Below, piece after piece: positions 17,151 to 25,647 of a stretch of 64,000 bases of DNA; position 1 is the stretch's first letter, and the number at the start of each line of letters is the position of its first letter. The notes under the pieces are model-generated. The model worked only from the letters and a program-made list of their open reading frames with translations. It did no database searches and was not told the DNA's origin. The translations under genes were made by a program, and so were the position numbers. This stretch comes from Bifidobacterium sp. ESL0790 (lineage in GTDB: Bacteria > Actinomycetota > Actinomycetes > Actinomycetales > Bifidobacteriaceae), in assembly GCF_029395435.1 (NCBI RefSeq), contig NZ_CP113915.1:2170001-2234000 (forward strand). Direction: 5' to 3'.

Positions 17151-18581
17151 ATGTCTTCGGTACTCACCAAGAAGAAAATTCCCCTAGCCCTCTTCCTCCT
17201 GTGCTGCGTAGGCCTCATCTTCATGTGGTTCATCCCCGCGCCGCAACACGTCACGCATTCCGGCTGGCACAGCTTCGCCATCGTGCTCTTCTTCCTGGCC
17301 GGGTGCGTCTTCAACGTGGCCCCGCTTTCCATACTTTCGCTGACGATGATGTCGCTGTTGGGCCTCACCTTCACGATGCCCGCCGCCACGTTGATCTCGT
17401 TCTTCGGCTCGGCGCCCGTCTGGCTCGTGCTGTTCGCCTTCTTCATGGCCATCGGTTTCCGCAAGACGAACCTCGGCGCGCGCATGGCCTACTGGCTCAT
17501 CGCCCACTTCGGCCGCAGCCCGCTTTCGCTGGCCTACGTGATGGCCATCTGCGACCTGACCCTGGCTCCGGTTATTCCGAATACCAACGCCCGCGGCGCC
17601 GGCATCCTCTTCCCGATCAACCAGTCGCTGGTCGAGGCGCTTGACGAGCCGAAGGACCCGAGCAAGCGCTCCGTGAGCTCGTTCCTCACTCTGGCCACCT
17701 TCCATCTGAACCTCATCATCGGCGGCCTCTTCCTCACCTCGATGGCCACCAACCCGCTGGTCGCCAGCATGGCCGCCAGCACCTTCGGCATCAAGATCTC
17801 GTGGTTCCAGTGGTTCGCCTACGCGAGCGTGCCGACGCTACTCGCCGCCGCCATCGTGCCGATCATCATCCTCGCCGTCCACCGTCCGCAAGGCCAGAGC
17901 GCCGACCTGACCGTCGTGCACAAGACCGCGCAGGACCAGCTCAAGAAGATGCCACGCATGGCGCTCAACGAGTATCTCATGATCGCCGTGTTCGTCATCG
18001 TCGTCATCCTCTGGGGCACCTCCTCGCTCACCAAGCTCGACAACACGCTCATCGCCATGGTCGGCCTCACCGCCCTGCTGATCCTGAAGATCATCGACCT
18101 CGACGACGTGTTCGCCGAGAAGCAGGGCTGGAACATCCTGCTGTGGCTGGCCCCGCTGATCGGCGTGACCGAATACCTCAACAAGACCGGCGTGGTCGGC
18201 TGGATCAAGCGCGTGCTCACCTCCAGCGTCGCCGGCATCCCCGCATGGCTCGCCATCACGGTCATCGTTTTGCTCTACCTCTACGTGCACTATCTGCTCA
18301 CCAGCGTGCTCGTGCACGTGCAAACGTTCTTCATCCCGTTCGCGGTCATCCTGGTCTCGCTTGGCGTGCCACCAATCGTCGCCACGATGCTGCTGGGCCT
18401 GTTGACCTGCATCTCCCCCGGCATGACGCATTACGGAACCGGCACCGCCTCCATCTACTTCTCGACCGGTTATGTCAGCCAGAAGGAATGGTGGAAGGTC
18501 GGCTTCATCGTCAGCCTTGTCAACCTCGTTATTTACGCCGGAGTGGGCACGCTCTGGTGGAAACTGATCGGCCTATGGTAA
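17151..18581 (+). CDS. DASS-family anion:sodium symporter (dicarboxylate, citrate or tartrate type)
   Basis: A 476-residue polytopic membrane protein with about 11-13 hydrophobic segments. The segment FLTSMATNPLVASMAA is the SNT-type substrate and sodium motif of the divalent anion:sodium symporter family, and its pseudo-repeat counterpart lies in GMTHYGTGTASIYFSTGY. The IPNTNARGAGILFPI segment is typical of the CitT/YfbS-like branch, which moves citrate, tartrate or C4-dicarboxylates. The exact substrate cannot be read from sequence. The gene stands alone between accessory genes, preceded by a 480-bp gap. Start ATG 17151; the ribosome binding site is rather distant. Confidence 0.85.
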   Translation: MSSVLTKKKIPLALFLLCCVGLIFMWFIPAPQHVTHSGWHSFAIVLFFLAGCVFNVAPLSILSLTMMSLLGLTFTMPAATLISFFGSAPVWLVLFAFFMAIGFRKTNLGARMAYWLIAHFGRSPLSLAYVMAICDLTLAPVIPNTNARGAGILFPINQSLVEALDEPKDPSKRSVSSFLTLATFHLNLIIGGLFLTSMATNPLVASMAASTFGIKISWFQWFAYASVPTLLAAAIVPIIILAVHRPQGQSADLTVVHKTAQDQLKKMPRMALNEYLMIAVFVIVVILWGTSSLTKLDNTLIAMVGLTALLILKIIDLDDVFAEKQGWNILLWLAPLIGVTEYLNKTGVVGWIKRVLTSSVAGIPAWLAITVIVLLYLYVHYLLTSVLVHVQTFFIPFAVILVSLGVPPIVATMLLGLLTCISPGMTHYGTGTASIYFSTGYVSQKEWWKVGFIVSLVNLVIYAGVGTLWWKLIGLW

Positions 18582-18598
18582 ATCGCCTATACGCATTG

Positions 18599-18655
18599 CA
18601 AAGCCCATTGCAAACCTCCGTCCATTCATGTGGCTCGAAGGCTTTGTGGGTTTTT
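18599..18655 (+). terminator. Possible terminator of the anion transporter gene
   Basis: CAAAGCC (18599 onward) pairs with GGCTTTG near 18640 across a long loop and is followed by GGGTTTTTT. The long loop makes it weak. Confidence 0.4.
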
Positions 18656-18732
18656 TATGCGTTGTCTGGGGCACACCGATTGGGTGATTCCCGATGAAAA
18701 AGCCTTGGCTATCGAAAGAACCTCACAAATCT

Positions 18733-18904
18733 CAGCGACCGGTTTTCGGCACCGGCTCGCGTAAATGCCGAAAACCGTTCACTAAGGAGGCGTCAAAGAC
18801 CGGTTTTCGGCATAACACAACCCAAAAGCCGAAAACCGTCCATTTAGCGGTCGTTAGTGACCGCTTTTCAGCACGAAGCGAGGAAAAAGTGAAAAAACGT
18901 TCAC
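18733..18904. repeat. 61-bp dyad array (family 2, three units) before a surface-protein gene
   Basis: GACCGGTTTTCGGCA or variants start at 18737, 18798 and 18859, two exact 61-bp steps, each followed by an inverted arm such as TGCCGAAAACCGTTCA. The last unit overlaps the likely translation start at 18889. The same family forms four units at 36522-36755. Confidence 0.85.
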
Positions 18905-21900
18905 ACCTTTCCGCACTCCGCGTCATCACGACCGCGATTTGCGCAGCCATGACCACCTGCACGGTTTTTGCGAGCGCCGATACCCCATCAGACGATATTT
19001 CGTCGGCCGCCAACGCCTCCGATACCTCTTCTCAAACCAAACAAACCAAAACGTCGCCGCAAACGCAAGTGGGCCCTCAAGCCAGCTGCACGCCGACGTC
19101 CTGGGCCGACTGGGGCACGCCATATCAAGGGTCCCCTGGAGTGGTCGGGATGGACCGCAGCACCGTTCGATGGCAAATCACCAGCGATTGCGTGCTGCAC
19201 CTCAGCGGCGGCCTCAGCCCCAACATCCCCAACAGCGGGGACTACGTCCCTTGGCGTGAAAAGAAAGACGACATCGTCGGCATCAAGGTCGAAGGCAACC
19301 TCACGCTGTTCAAAAGCAACATCGCGCTGAACCCCGTGTTCGCCGACATGGTCAGCCTCAAGAGCTTCGACACCACCGGCGGCCAGCTGCACCTGGCGGG
19401 AGCGGCGGCGGGCGGCCTCTTCGAAAGCGACGACGCGCTCGAGACCATCAACGGGATCACCAGCTGGGACACGAGCAAGGCCACCGGCATGGCCAGCATG
19501 TTCTACTTCTGCACGAAGCTCATCTCCCTCGACCTCTCAGGCTTCAACACGGCCAACGTCGAAGACATGACCAACATGTTCGACGGTGCCAGCGAACTCA
19601 CCTCAATCACCTTCTCCAGCAACTTCACCACCGGCAAGGTGACCAGCATGGACAGCATGTTCAACGGATGCTCCGAGCTCACGTCACTCGATCTCTCGCC
19701 ATTCGACACCCGCAGCGTCAAGAGCATGGCCGGCATGTTCAACGACTGCGCCACGATCACCTCGCTCGACCTCTCAGGCTTCAACACCGCCAACGTCACC
19801 AACATGAGCACCATGTTCCAGAGCTGCCATAGACTCTCCTCGGTCAAACTCTCGAGTTTCAACACCGCCAAGGTGACCACCATGCGTGGCATGTTCAGCG
19901 ACTGCCCATCACTCGCGTCGTGGACCGCCCCGAGCGACTTCACCACCCCGCTCGTCACCGATATGAGCTCCATGTTCGACGGCTGCACCAACCTCACGAC
20001 GCTTGACATCTCAAACTTCGACACCAGCAAGGCCATGTCGTCGATGACCAACCTGCTGCCCAACGGCTTGCGCAAGCTGAAGCTCGGGGCCAGCACGAAA
20101 CTGGCCAGCAACGCGTTCGCCGACGTCGACAGCACCATCAACTGGGAAGAAATGTCGAGCCTTGACAACAGCGCGACCCACATCGGAACTGTTGGCAATC
20201 TGACCGCCCTGCAGACGCGCGCGGCTTCCAGCAACCCCGCCGGTTCGTATTGGGACTCAAGGTTCATGCCGAGTGGCGTGCAGCTCGCGATCAACGCGAA
20301 CGGCGGCGTCACGAACTTCACCCCCGTCTCCTACGACACCACCACCGCGGCGGCGACCATCACCGTGCCGCAGGGCAACGTGCTCACCGCCAACATGTCC
20401 CAATACGTCTTTACCGGCTGGAACTCTTGCGCAAGCCCAGTCTCTTCGGCAAGCTGCAAACCCTACCAGCCCGGCGACACCATCACTGTGGCCCAAGGCG
20501 ATTCCAACCCCGTCAGAACCCTCACGCTTTACGCCCAATGGGCCAAGGTGCCATGGCCCGTAATCGACAACAACACGCCAAGGGTTCACGCTCCCCTTGG
20601 CGCGAGCCCGACCGCGGACATCACCGTAACGAACACCCCGACCAAGCCCAACCCATTTGTTTCCAATGCGATGGCAAGCAGCGTCACCACCATCACCACG
20701 CCTCTGGGCTTTCATGCGACCGAAAACGGCATCGGCACATTCACCGAATCGGGCGTCCCGATAGCCCAAGTCCAGCCGGTAATGGGCCGCTCCTACACCA
20801 TCAACGTGCTGACCACCATGACCGACCCGCTCACCGGCAACACCGTAACGGCCAGACCGATTTCGAAAAACGGCATGATGCCGTATTACAATATCACCTT
20901 CGACGCCAATGGCGGCACAGGCGCCCCCGCCGATATGTCCGGCTTCGCCGACGTGGACAACCACTACCGCACCACGGCTCCGATCCCCGCGGACGTCATC
21001 CCCGCCAAAGGCGAGCACGATATGTTCGCCGGCTGGTCCACCAGCCCTACAGCCACGCAACCGGACTACGCCTACAACCCCGGCACTTACGCGCCGACCT
21101 TCTGGCAATACGATAGCTCGCACCAATCAGCCAAGACCCAGACGCTCTACGCCGTGTGGCACGAGGCGAAGGCCCCCGTCATCAGCGAAGTGCACCGCGA
21201 CCCAACGAGCCACCACGTCATCGCGACCGGCACCGCCCAGCCTTGGAACGCCATCGGCTCGCCCACCGTCACCGGCCATGCGAACACGGGGTTGCAAGTC
21301 AATATGGCGACGCTCGCCTCGGACGGGACACTTTCCATCGCCGGCATCGCTTCCGGCATCAAAACCTCAGTCGGCGGACATGTGGTCACCATACGTATAC
21401 GCGCCTGCTCCGCCAACATACCCGGCCAGAACGGCACGGCACCCCCGGCAAAAATCGGCTGGAGCAACGATAACAACGACATTCCCGCAGGCTGCACCCA
21501 GGTCTTTGGGGTACCGTCCTCCTTTATTCAGGTTCCCATGTACCCTCTCTGGCTTGGCGGCCTCAATAATGAATGGTCCGCCAGCCTCAACGTCACCGGC
21601 AAACCGTACATCTGGGTTTACGCGCAAACGCAAGACGGCCCCATTGACGGGCCGCTCATGGTCACCCCGATCAACCAAGGTTCCGACAACTCCGTCAAGA
21701 CCTGCGTCAAGGCGGCAGGCGCGGCCGTCGGCAACTACGTCTGCGGCACCGCGACCATGGATAACACGGCGGATTACGACGGGACCACCACCCACAGCTG
21801 GAGCCTAGACCTGCCTGAAAGCACCGCGTTCAACAGCGCCACCGGCTACGACGTCAGCTCGCACCTGTATATCGACGACACTTGGAGAAACAACGCCTCG

Positions 21901-22137
21901 GGAGGCGGGGGCGGAGGCGGCGGGAGCAGCCCGCTCAGCATCATCTCGCCCGAAGCGTTCCTCGGCGGCGGCTCACCGCCAACTTCGGCCCTGCCTTTTA
22001 CCGGCGGTCTTTCCCGTCGCATCGCTTTGGCCCTGCTCGCCGTAGCCGTGGCCGCAACCGTGATCCTAGCCGCGTTCGTCGTCTTCCGCCGGCGCATCTT
22101 GCGAGGTCATGGTCGCCACGCCCGCAGCACACGATAA
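18889..22137 (+). CDS. LPFTG-anchored surface protein with BspA-like repeats and InlB-type B repeats
   Basis: A 1,082-residue secreted protein from the start chosen here: GTG at 18889, preceded by GAGG and followed by a signal peptide (KKRSHLSALRV, ICAAMTTCTVFASA). The frame also opens at ATG 18694, but those 65 codons only read through the 61-bp repeat array and have no signal-peptide logic. Domains: DUF285/BspA repeats at about 150-390 (TANVTNMSTMF, LDLSGFNTANV), two Flg_new/InlB B repeats at about 464-552 and 665-760 (FDANGGTGAPADM, TQTLYAVW), an Ig-like stretch, a run of eight glycines near 1005, LPFTG at 1035-1039, a membrane helix and basic tail. It is probably an adhesin, related in design to the 2,066-residue protein but without its repeated headers. 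Confidence 0.87.
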   Translation: MKKRSHLSALRVITTAICAAMTTCTVFASADTPSDDISSAANASDTSSQTKQTKTSPQTQVGPQASCTPTSWADWGTPYQGSPGVVGMDRSTVRWQITSDCVLHLSGGLSPNIPNSGDYVPWREKKDDIVGIKVEGNLTLFKSNIALNPVFADMVSLKSFDTTGGQLHLAGAAAGGLFESDDALETINGITSWDTSKATGMASMFYFCTKLISLDLSGFNTANVEDMTNMFDGASELTSITFSSNFTTGKVTSMDSMFNGCSELTSLDLSPFDTRSVKSMAGMFNDCATITSLDLSGFNTANVTNMSTMFQSCHRLSSVKLSSFNTAKVTTMRGMFSDCPSLASWTAPSDFTTPLVTDMSSMFDGCTNLTTLDISNFDTSKAMSSMTNLLPNGLRKLKLGASTKLASNAFADVDSTINWEEMSSLDNSATHIGTVGNLTALQTRAASSNPAGSYWDSRFMPSGVQLAINANGGVTNFTPVSYDTTTAAATITVPQGNVLTANMSQYVFTGWNSCASPVSSASCKPYQPGDTITVAQGDSNPVRTLTLYAQWAKVPWPVIDNNTPRVHAPLGASPTADITVTNTPTKPNPFVSNAMASSVTTITTPLGFHATENGIGTFTESGVPIAQVQPVMGRSYTINVLTTMTDPLTGNTVTARPISKNGMMPYYNITFDANGGTGAPADMSGFADVDNHYRTTAPIPADVIPAKGEHDMFAGWSTSPTATQPDYAYNPGTYAPTFWQYDSSHQSAKTQTLYAVWHEAKAPVISEVHRDPTSHHVIATGTAQPWNAIGSPTVTGHANTGLQVNMATLASDGTLSIAGIASGIKTSVGGHVVTIRIRACSANIPGQNGTAPPAKIGWSNDNNDIPAGCTQVFGVPSSFIQVPMYPLWLGGLNNEWSASLNVTGKPYIWVYAQTQDGPIDGPLMVTPINQGSDNSVKTCVKAAGAAVGNYVCGTATMDNTADYDGTTTHSWSLDLPESTAFNSATGYDVSSHLYIDDTWRNNASGGGGGGGGSSPLSIISPEAFLGGGSPPTSALPFTGGLSRRIALALLAVAVAATVILAAFVVFRRRILRGHGRHARSTR

Positions 22138-22277
22138 ACCCGTGCGCCGTCACCGACTTATACGAATAGTCATTGCAAAGAATGGACCATATAACAAAAG
22201 CAAGTTTTGAATTGAATATATATTGATAATTGCTATATACTAATATTTTGCATGGATTGGGAGTTCCCGGTCGGCAA

Positions 22278-22309
22278 AGCCTCGGTTGTAATCGCCGAGG
22301 TTTTGTTTT
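22278..22309 (+). terminator. Rho-independent terminator after the second surface-protein gene
   Basis: CCTCGG (22280-22285) pairs with CCGAGG (22295-22300) and is followed by TTTTGTTTTA. It lies about 140 bp after the stop codon. Confidence 0.75.
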
Positions 22310-22372
22310 ATCTACCCCATTTTTGGCTTCAGCTTCATGCTGCGATTAAGCGAAAATCGGGGCGACAAACCA

Positions 22373-22406
22373 AAAAGTGCGCCCTCACAGACTAAGGCGC
22401 ACTTTT
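22373..22406. terminator. Bidirectional hairpin after purA
   Basis: AAAAAGTGCGCC and GGCGCACTTTT form an 11-bp stem around 12 bases, with A and T runs on both sides. On the minus strand it ends about 32 bp past the purA stop. Confidence 0.75.
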
Positions 22407-22437
22407 CTGGAAAATATCAACGACAGGCTAACCGCGC

Positions 22438-23739
22438 TCAGTCGACGAGCGAGCGAACCTCGATGATGTGGTCGCGCTGCGGGCCGGTGCCGATGGCGGA
22501 GATGCGGCAGTTGGAGATCTCCTCGAGACGCTTGACGTAGGCCTGGGTGTTGGCCGGCAGGTCCTCGAACTTGTGAACCTTCGAGATGTCCTCGGTCCAA
22601 CCGGGCATGGTCTCGTAGACCGGGGTGGCCTTGGCGAACGCCTCCTGGTCGATGGGCATGTCGTCGTAGCGGGTGTGGGTGCCGTCGCCGTTGTCAACGT
22701 CGTAGGCGACGCAGATCGGAATCTCGTTGAGGCCGGTCAGCACGTCGAGCTTGGTGAGCACGATGTCGGTCAAGCCGTTGACCTGCGTGGCGTAACGGGT
22801 AACGACGGCATCGAACCAACCACAACGACGCGGACGGCCGGTGGTCACGCCGAACTCGTGGCCCTGCGTGCGCAGCCATTCGCCGGAATCATCGTTGAGC
22901 TCGGTCGGGAACGGGCCCTCGCCCACGCGGGTGACGTAGGCCTTGGCCACGCCGATGACGCGGTCGATCTTGGTGGGGCCGACGCCCGTGCCGGTGCAGG
23001 CGCCGCCGGCGGTCGGGTTGGAGGAGGTGACGAACGGATAAGTGCCGTGGTCGACGTCGAGCATCGTGGCCTGGCCGCCCTCGAAGAGCACGGTCTTGCC
23101 TTCGGCGAGCGCGTTGTTGAGCAACAGCGAAGTGTTGGTGACGTAAGGCTTGAGGCGCTCACCGAGCTTCAGCAGCTCGTCGGTGGTCTCGTCGACGTCA
23201 ATCGGACGGCGGTTATAGAGCTTGACGAGCATCTGGTTCTTCTGGTGCAGGCTCGCCTCGACCTTATCGCGCAGGCGCTCGGCGTCGAAGAGGTCGTGCA
23301 CGCGAATGCCGACGCGGTTGATCTTGTCAGCGTAGGCCGGGCCGATGCCGCGGCCGGTGGTGCCGATCTTGTGCTTGCCGAGGAAGCGCTCGGTCACCTT
23401 GTCGATGACGCGATGATACGGCGCGATAACCTGGGCCGACTCGCTGACTTTCAGGCGCGAGCAATCCACACCACGGGATTCCAAGCCGTCAATCTCCTCG
23501 AAAAGAACTTCGGGATCGACGACAACGCCGTTGCCGATGACTGGCGTGACGTGAGGGTTCACGACGCCGCTGGGCAGCAGGTGCAGCGCGTAGGTCTCGT
23601 CGCCGACCACCACCGTGTGGCCCGCGTTGTTGCCGCCGTTGAAGCGCGCGACATAATCGACTTTCGTGCCGATGAGGTCGGTCGCCTTGCCTTTGCCTTC
23701 GTCTCCCCACTGGGCACCAATCAGAACAATTCCGGGCAT
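22438..23739 (-). CDS. purA: Adenylosuccinate synthetase
   Basis: A 433-residue enzyme that joins IMP and aspartate using GTP in AMP synthesis. The N-terminal phosphate loop [11 protein letters not shown], the catalytic region [11 protein letters not shown], the IMP-binding [11 protein letters not shown] and [14 protein letters not shown] are all present, and the GTP-binding end [12 protein letters not shown] is in place. Length matches the family. A GGAGG ribosome binding site precedes ATG 23737-23739. It is a single-gene unit on the minus strand with a hairpin terminator downstream and a repeat-filled upstream region. Confidence 0.96.
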   Translation of the reverse strand: MPGIVLIGAQWGDEGKGKATDLIGTKVDYVARFNGGNNAGHTVVVGDETYALHLLPSGVVNPHVTPVIGNGVVVDPEVLFEEIDGLESRGVDCSRLKVSESAQVIAPYHRVIDKVTERFLGKHKIGTTGRGIGPAYADKINRVGIRVHDLFDAERLRDKVEASLHQKNQMLVKLYNRRPIDVDETTDELLKLGERLKPYVTNTSLLLNNALAEGKTVLFEGGQATMLDVDHGTYPFVTSSNPTAGGACTGTGVGPTKIDRVIGVAKAYVTRVGEGPFPTELNDDSGEWLRTQGHEFGVTTGRPRRCGWFDAVVTRYATQVNGLTDIVLTKLDVLTGLNEIPICVAYDVDNGDGTHTRYDDMPIDQEAFAKATPVYETMPGWTEDISKVHKFEDLPANTQAYVKRLEEISNCRISAIGTGPQRDHIIEVRSLVD

Positions 23740-23869
23740 ATTTGACCTCCAAGATACGCGTTATTCCGCCGTTATCAGCCTACCGTCACGCCTATACCGA
23801 GGCGCTTGACGCCACAACGCCACATCGATTCCGACCCACCCATGCGACAAGACGAACCTTCGCCCCAGC

Positions 23870-24016
23870 GCCACAGTCCGTTCTTTAACTGAACCACACC
23901 TCCACTGTGACGAAACGGACTCTCACGCGACGCCACAGTCCGTTTCATCACAGGATCACACCATCACTGCGACGAAACGGACTTCTGCGCAATACCACGG
24001 TCCGTTTCTTAACAGG
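23870..24016. repeat. 62-bp dyad array (family 1, three units) upstream of purA
   Basis: GTCCGTT starts at 23876, 23938 and 24000, two exact 62-bp steps. Within units, GTCCGTTTC is matched by GAAACGGAC about 20 bases on. Same family as 2430-2885 and 36010-36510. Confidence 0.88.
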
Positions 24017-24084
24017 GAACAATTAGCTGGGGTCAGAAAACAGCCCCGCTGGACGTCGAAACGCGCTCCTCAACCCCATTTTGG

Positions 24085-24208
24085 AGTTAAGTGGGTGGAT
24101 TGGGCGTTAAGTGGGTACATGATTCCTGAGAATTCGCCACTTTTAGGTGTTGAGTCGCATGATTCTTGGCAATCGGGCACCCACTTAACGGCGAAAGCAC
24201 CCACTTAA
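24085..24208. repeat. Four-site symmetric element GTTAAGTGGGT/ACCCACTTAAC
   Basis: Two direct copies of GTTAAGTGGGT (24085 and 24105, 20 bp apart) face two inverted copies ACCCACTTAAC (24178 and 24198, also 20 bp apart). Between them, CATGATTC occurs twice, at about 24118 and 24158, 40 bp apart. It lies past the 3' end of fba and upstream of purA. Confidence 0.8.
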
Positions 24209-24243
24209 CGGGATTGCGCTCTGTTGGCGACCAAAATCCGCCG

Positions 24244-25365
24244 CTATTTAAGCGCCTTGCCGGCGGAACCGAGCTCGACGCAGGCCTCCACGACGCGCTT
24301 GGCCATCGCGTCCTCGCCCTCGCGGCCCCATGAGCGCGGGTCGTAGAACTTCTTCTCGCCCACCTCGCCGTCGACCTTGAGCACGGAATCGTAGTGGCGG
24401 AACATGTGGCCGGCGATGGCGCGGGTGAAGGCGTATTGGGTGTCGGTGTCGATGTTCATCTTCACCACGCCGTAGCTCACGGCCTTCGCGATGTCCTCTC
24501 GCGACGAACCGGAGCCTCCGTGGAAGACCAGCGCGAATGGCTTGTTTTCGGGGAAATCAGCGGGGTCGGGAGTATTGGGCAGGTGGCCATTATTGTCACT
24601 GATTGCAGTGTTGCCATCACGACTACCGCTCTCAAGCAGCCCGTCTTTCACCGCGTCGGCGACTTCGTGCTGGATTTCCCCCAGCAGCTCCGGGCGCAGC
24701 TTCACCACGCCGGGCTTGTAGGCCCCGTGCACATTGCCGAAGGTGAAAGCGGCCATATAGGGGCCGCGCTCCCCCAAACCGAGCCGACGCGCGACCTCAA
24801 GCCCATCGGCCGGCGTGGAATAAAGCTTGGCGTCGATGCCGGCACGATGGCCGTCCTCCTCGCCGCCGACTGCACCAATCTCAATCTCGAGGACGGTATG
24901 CGCCGCGGCTGAACGCTCGAGCAGCTTCGAGGCAATGTCCAGATTCTCGTCGAGCGGCACCGTGGAACCGTCCCACATATGCGACTGGAACGCCGGCTCC
25001 TCGCCGTGCGCCACCTGCTCGGCCTCACGCACAAGCAGCGGAATCACCCAGCTGTCGAGGTACTGCTTAGCACAATGGTCGGTATGCAGCGCGATGGAAA
25101 TATGCGGATACCGCGACGCGACCTCGTGCGCGAACGCGGCGAAGGCCAGCGAGCCGACCACACGGTCGTTGACGCGCCTGCCGGAGAAATACGAGGCGCC
25201 GCCGACCGACACCTGGATGATGCCGTCGGAATCGGCCTCCGCGAAGCCCTGCAGCGCGGCGTTGAGCGTCTGCGTGCTCGTCACGTTGATCGCGGGATAG
25301 GCATAGCCGCCCCGCCTCGCCGCATCCAACATCTGCGCATAACGTTCCGGAGTCGCAATAGTCAT
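24244..25365 (-). CDS. fba: Class II fructose-1,6-bisphosphate aldolase
   Basis: A 373-residue zinc-dependent aldolase. The zinc ligands are in HTDHCAK near residue 95 and in later histidines (FGNVHGAYKPG, VFHGGSGSSRED). The phosphate-binding segments GGSGSS and MNIDTDTQYAF are intact. The enzyme links fructose bisphosphate to triose phosphates; in bifidobacteria, which ferment sugars through the phosphoketolase shunt, it is usually seen as serving gluconeogenic flow and triose balance. The ATG is at 25363-25365. Its upstream region carries a 56-bp tandem octamer repeat. Confidence 0.94.
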   Translation of the reverse strand: MTIATPERYAQMLDAARRGGYAYPAINVTSTQTLNAALQGFAEADSDGIIQVSVGGASYFSGRRVNDRVVGSLAFAAFAHEVASRYPHISIALHTDHCAKQYLDSWVIPLLVREAEQVAHGEEPAFQSHMWDGSTVPLDENLDIASKLLERSAAAHTVLEIEIGAVGGEEDGHRAGIDAKLYSTPADGLEVARRLGLGERGPYMAAFTFGNVHGAYKPGVVKLRPELLGEIQHEVADAVKDGLLESGSRDGNTAISDNNGHLPNTPDPADFPENKPFALVFHGGSGSSREDIAKAVSYGVVKMNIDTDTQYAFTRAIAGHMFRHYDSVLKVDGEVGEKKFYDPRSWGREGEDAMAKRVVEACVELGSAGKALK

Positions 25366-25647
25366 GCCTTCATTATCGCCCCGCCGGCACGAATATCCAG
25401 CCCCGGCGTTTGCCTAGTGGCCGTCCGGGCGGGAGACGCGGGCGCGCACCTACTCCCGTAAGGCAAAAGCGTTGGTTTTAAATACGGTTAGGTTCCGCAG
25501 TCCGGGATTGTTTTCAGGCCGAATCCGTATATCTACACATCTACACATCTACATATCTACATATCTACATATCTACATATCTACATATCAATTATGCTTA
25601 CATATCTATATCCGCATATCCGCCAACCCAGCCAACCGACGACCGCC
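25366..25647. other. Intergenic region between fba and the metal ATPase gene
   Basis: Apart from the octamer repeat at 25531-25586, it holds AT-rich sequence and no gene. It is the only space available for a fba promoter if fba is not co-transcribed with the ATPase gene. Confidence 0.45.
25531..25586. repeat. Seven tandem copies of the octamer ATCTACAT/ATCTACAC
   Basis: Two copies of ATCTACAC are followed by five of ATCTACAT without interruption. It is about 165 bp upstream of the fba start codon. Short tandem repeats of this type can change copy number by slippage; here the effect would be on promoter or leader length, not on a reading frame. Confidence 0.93.
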
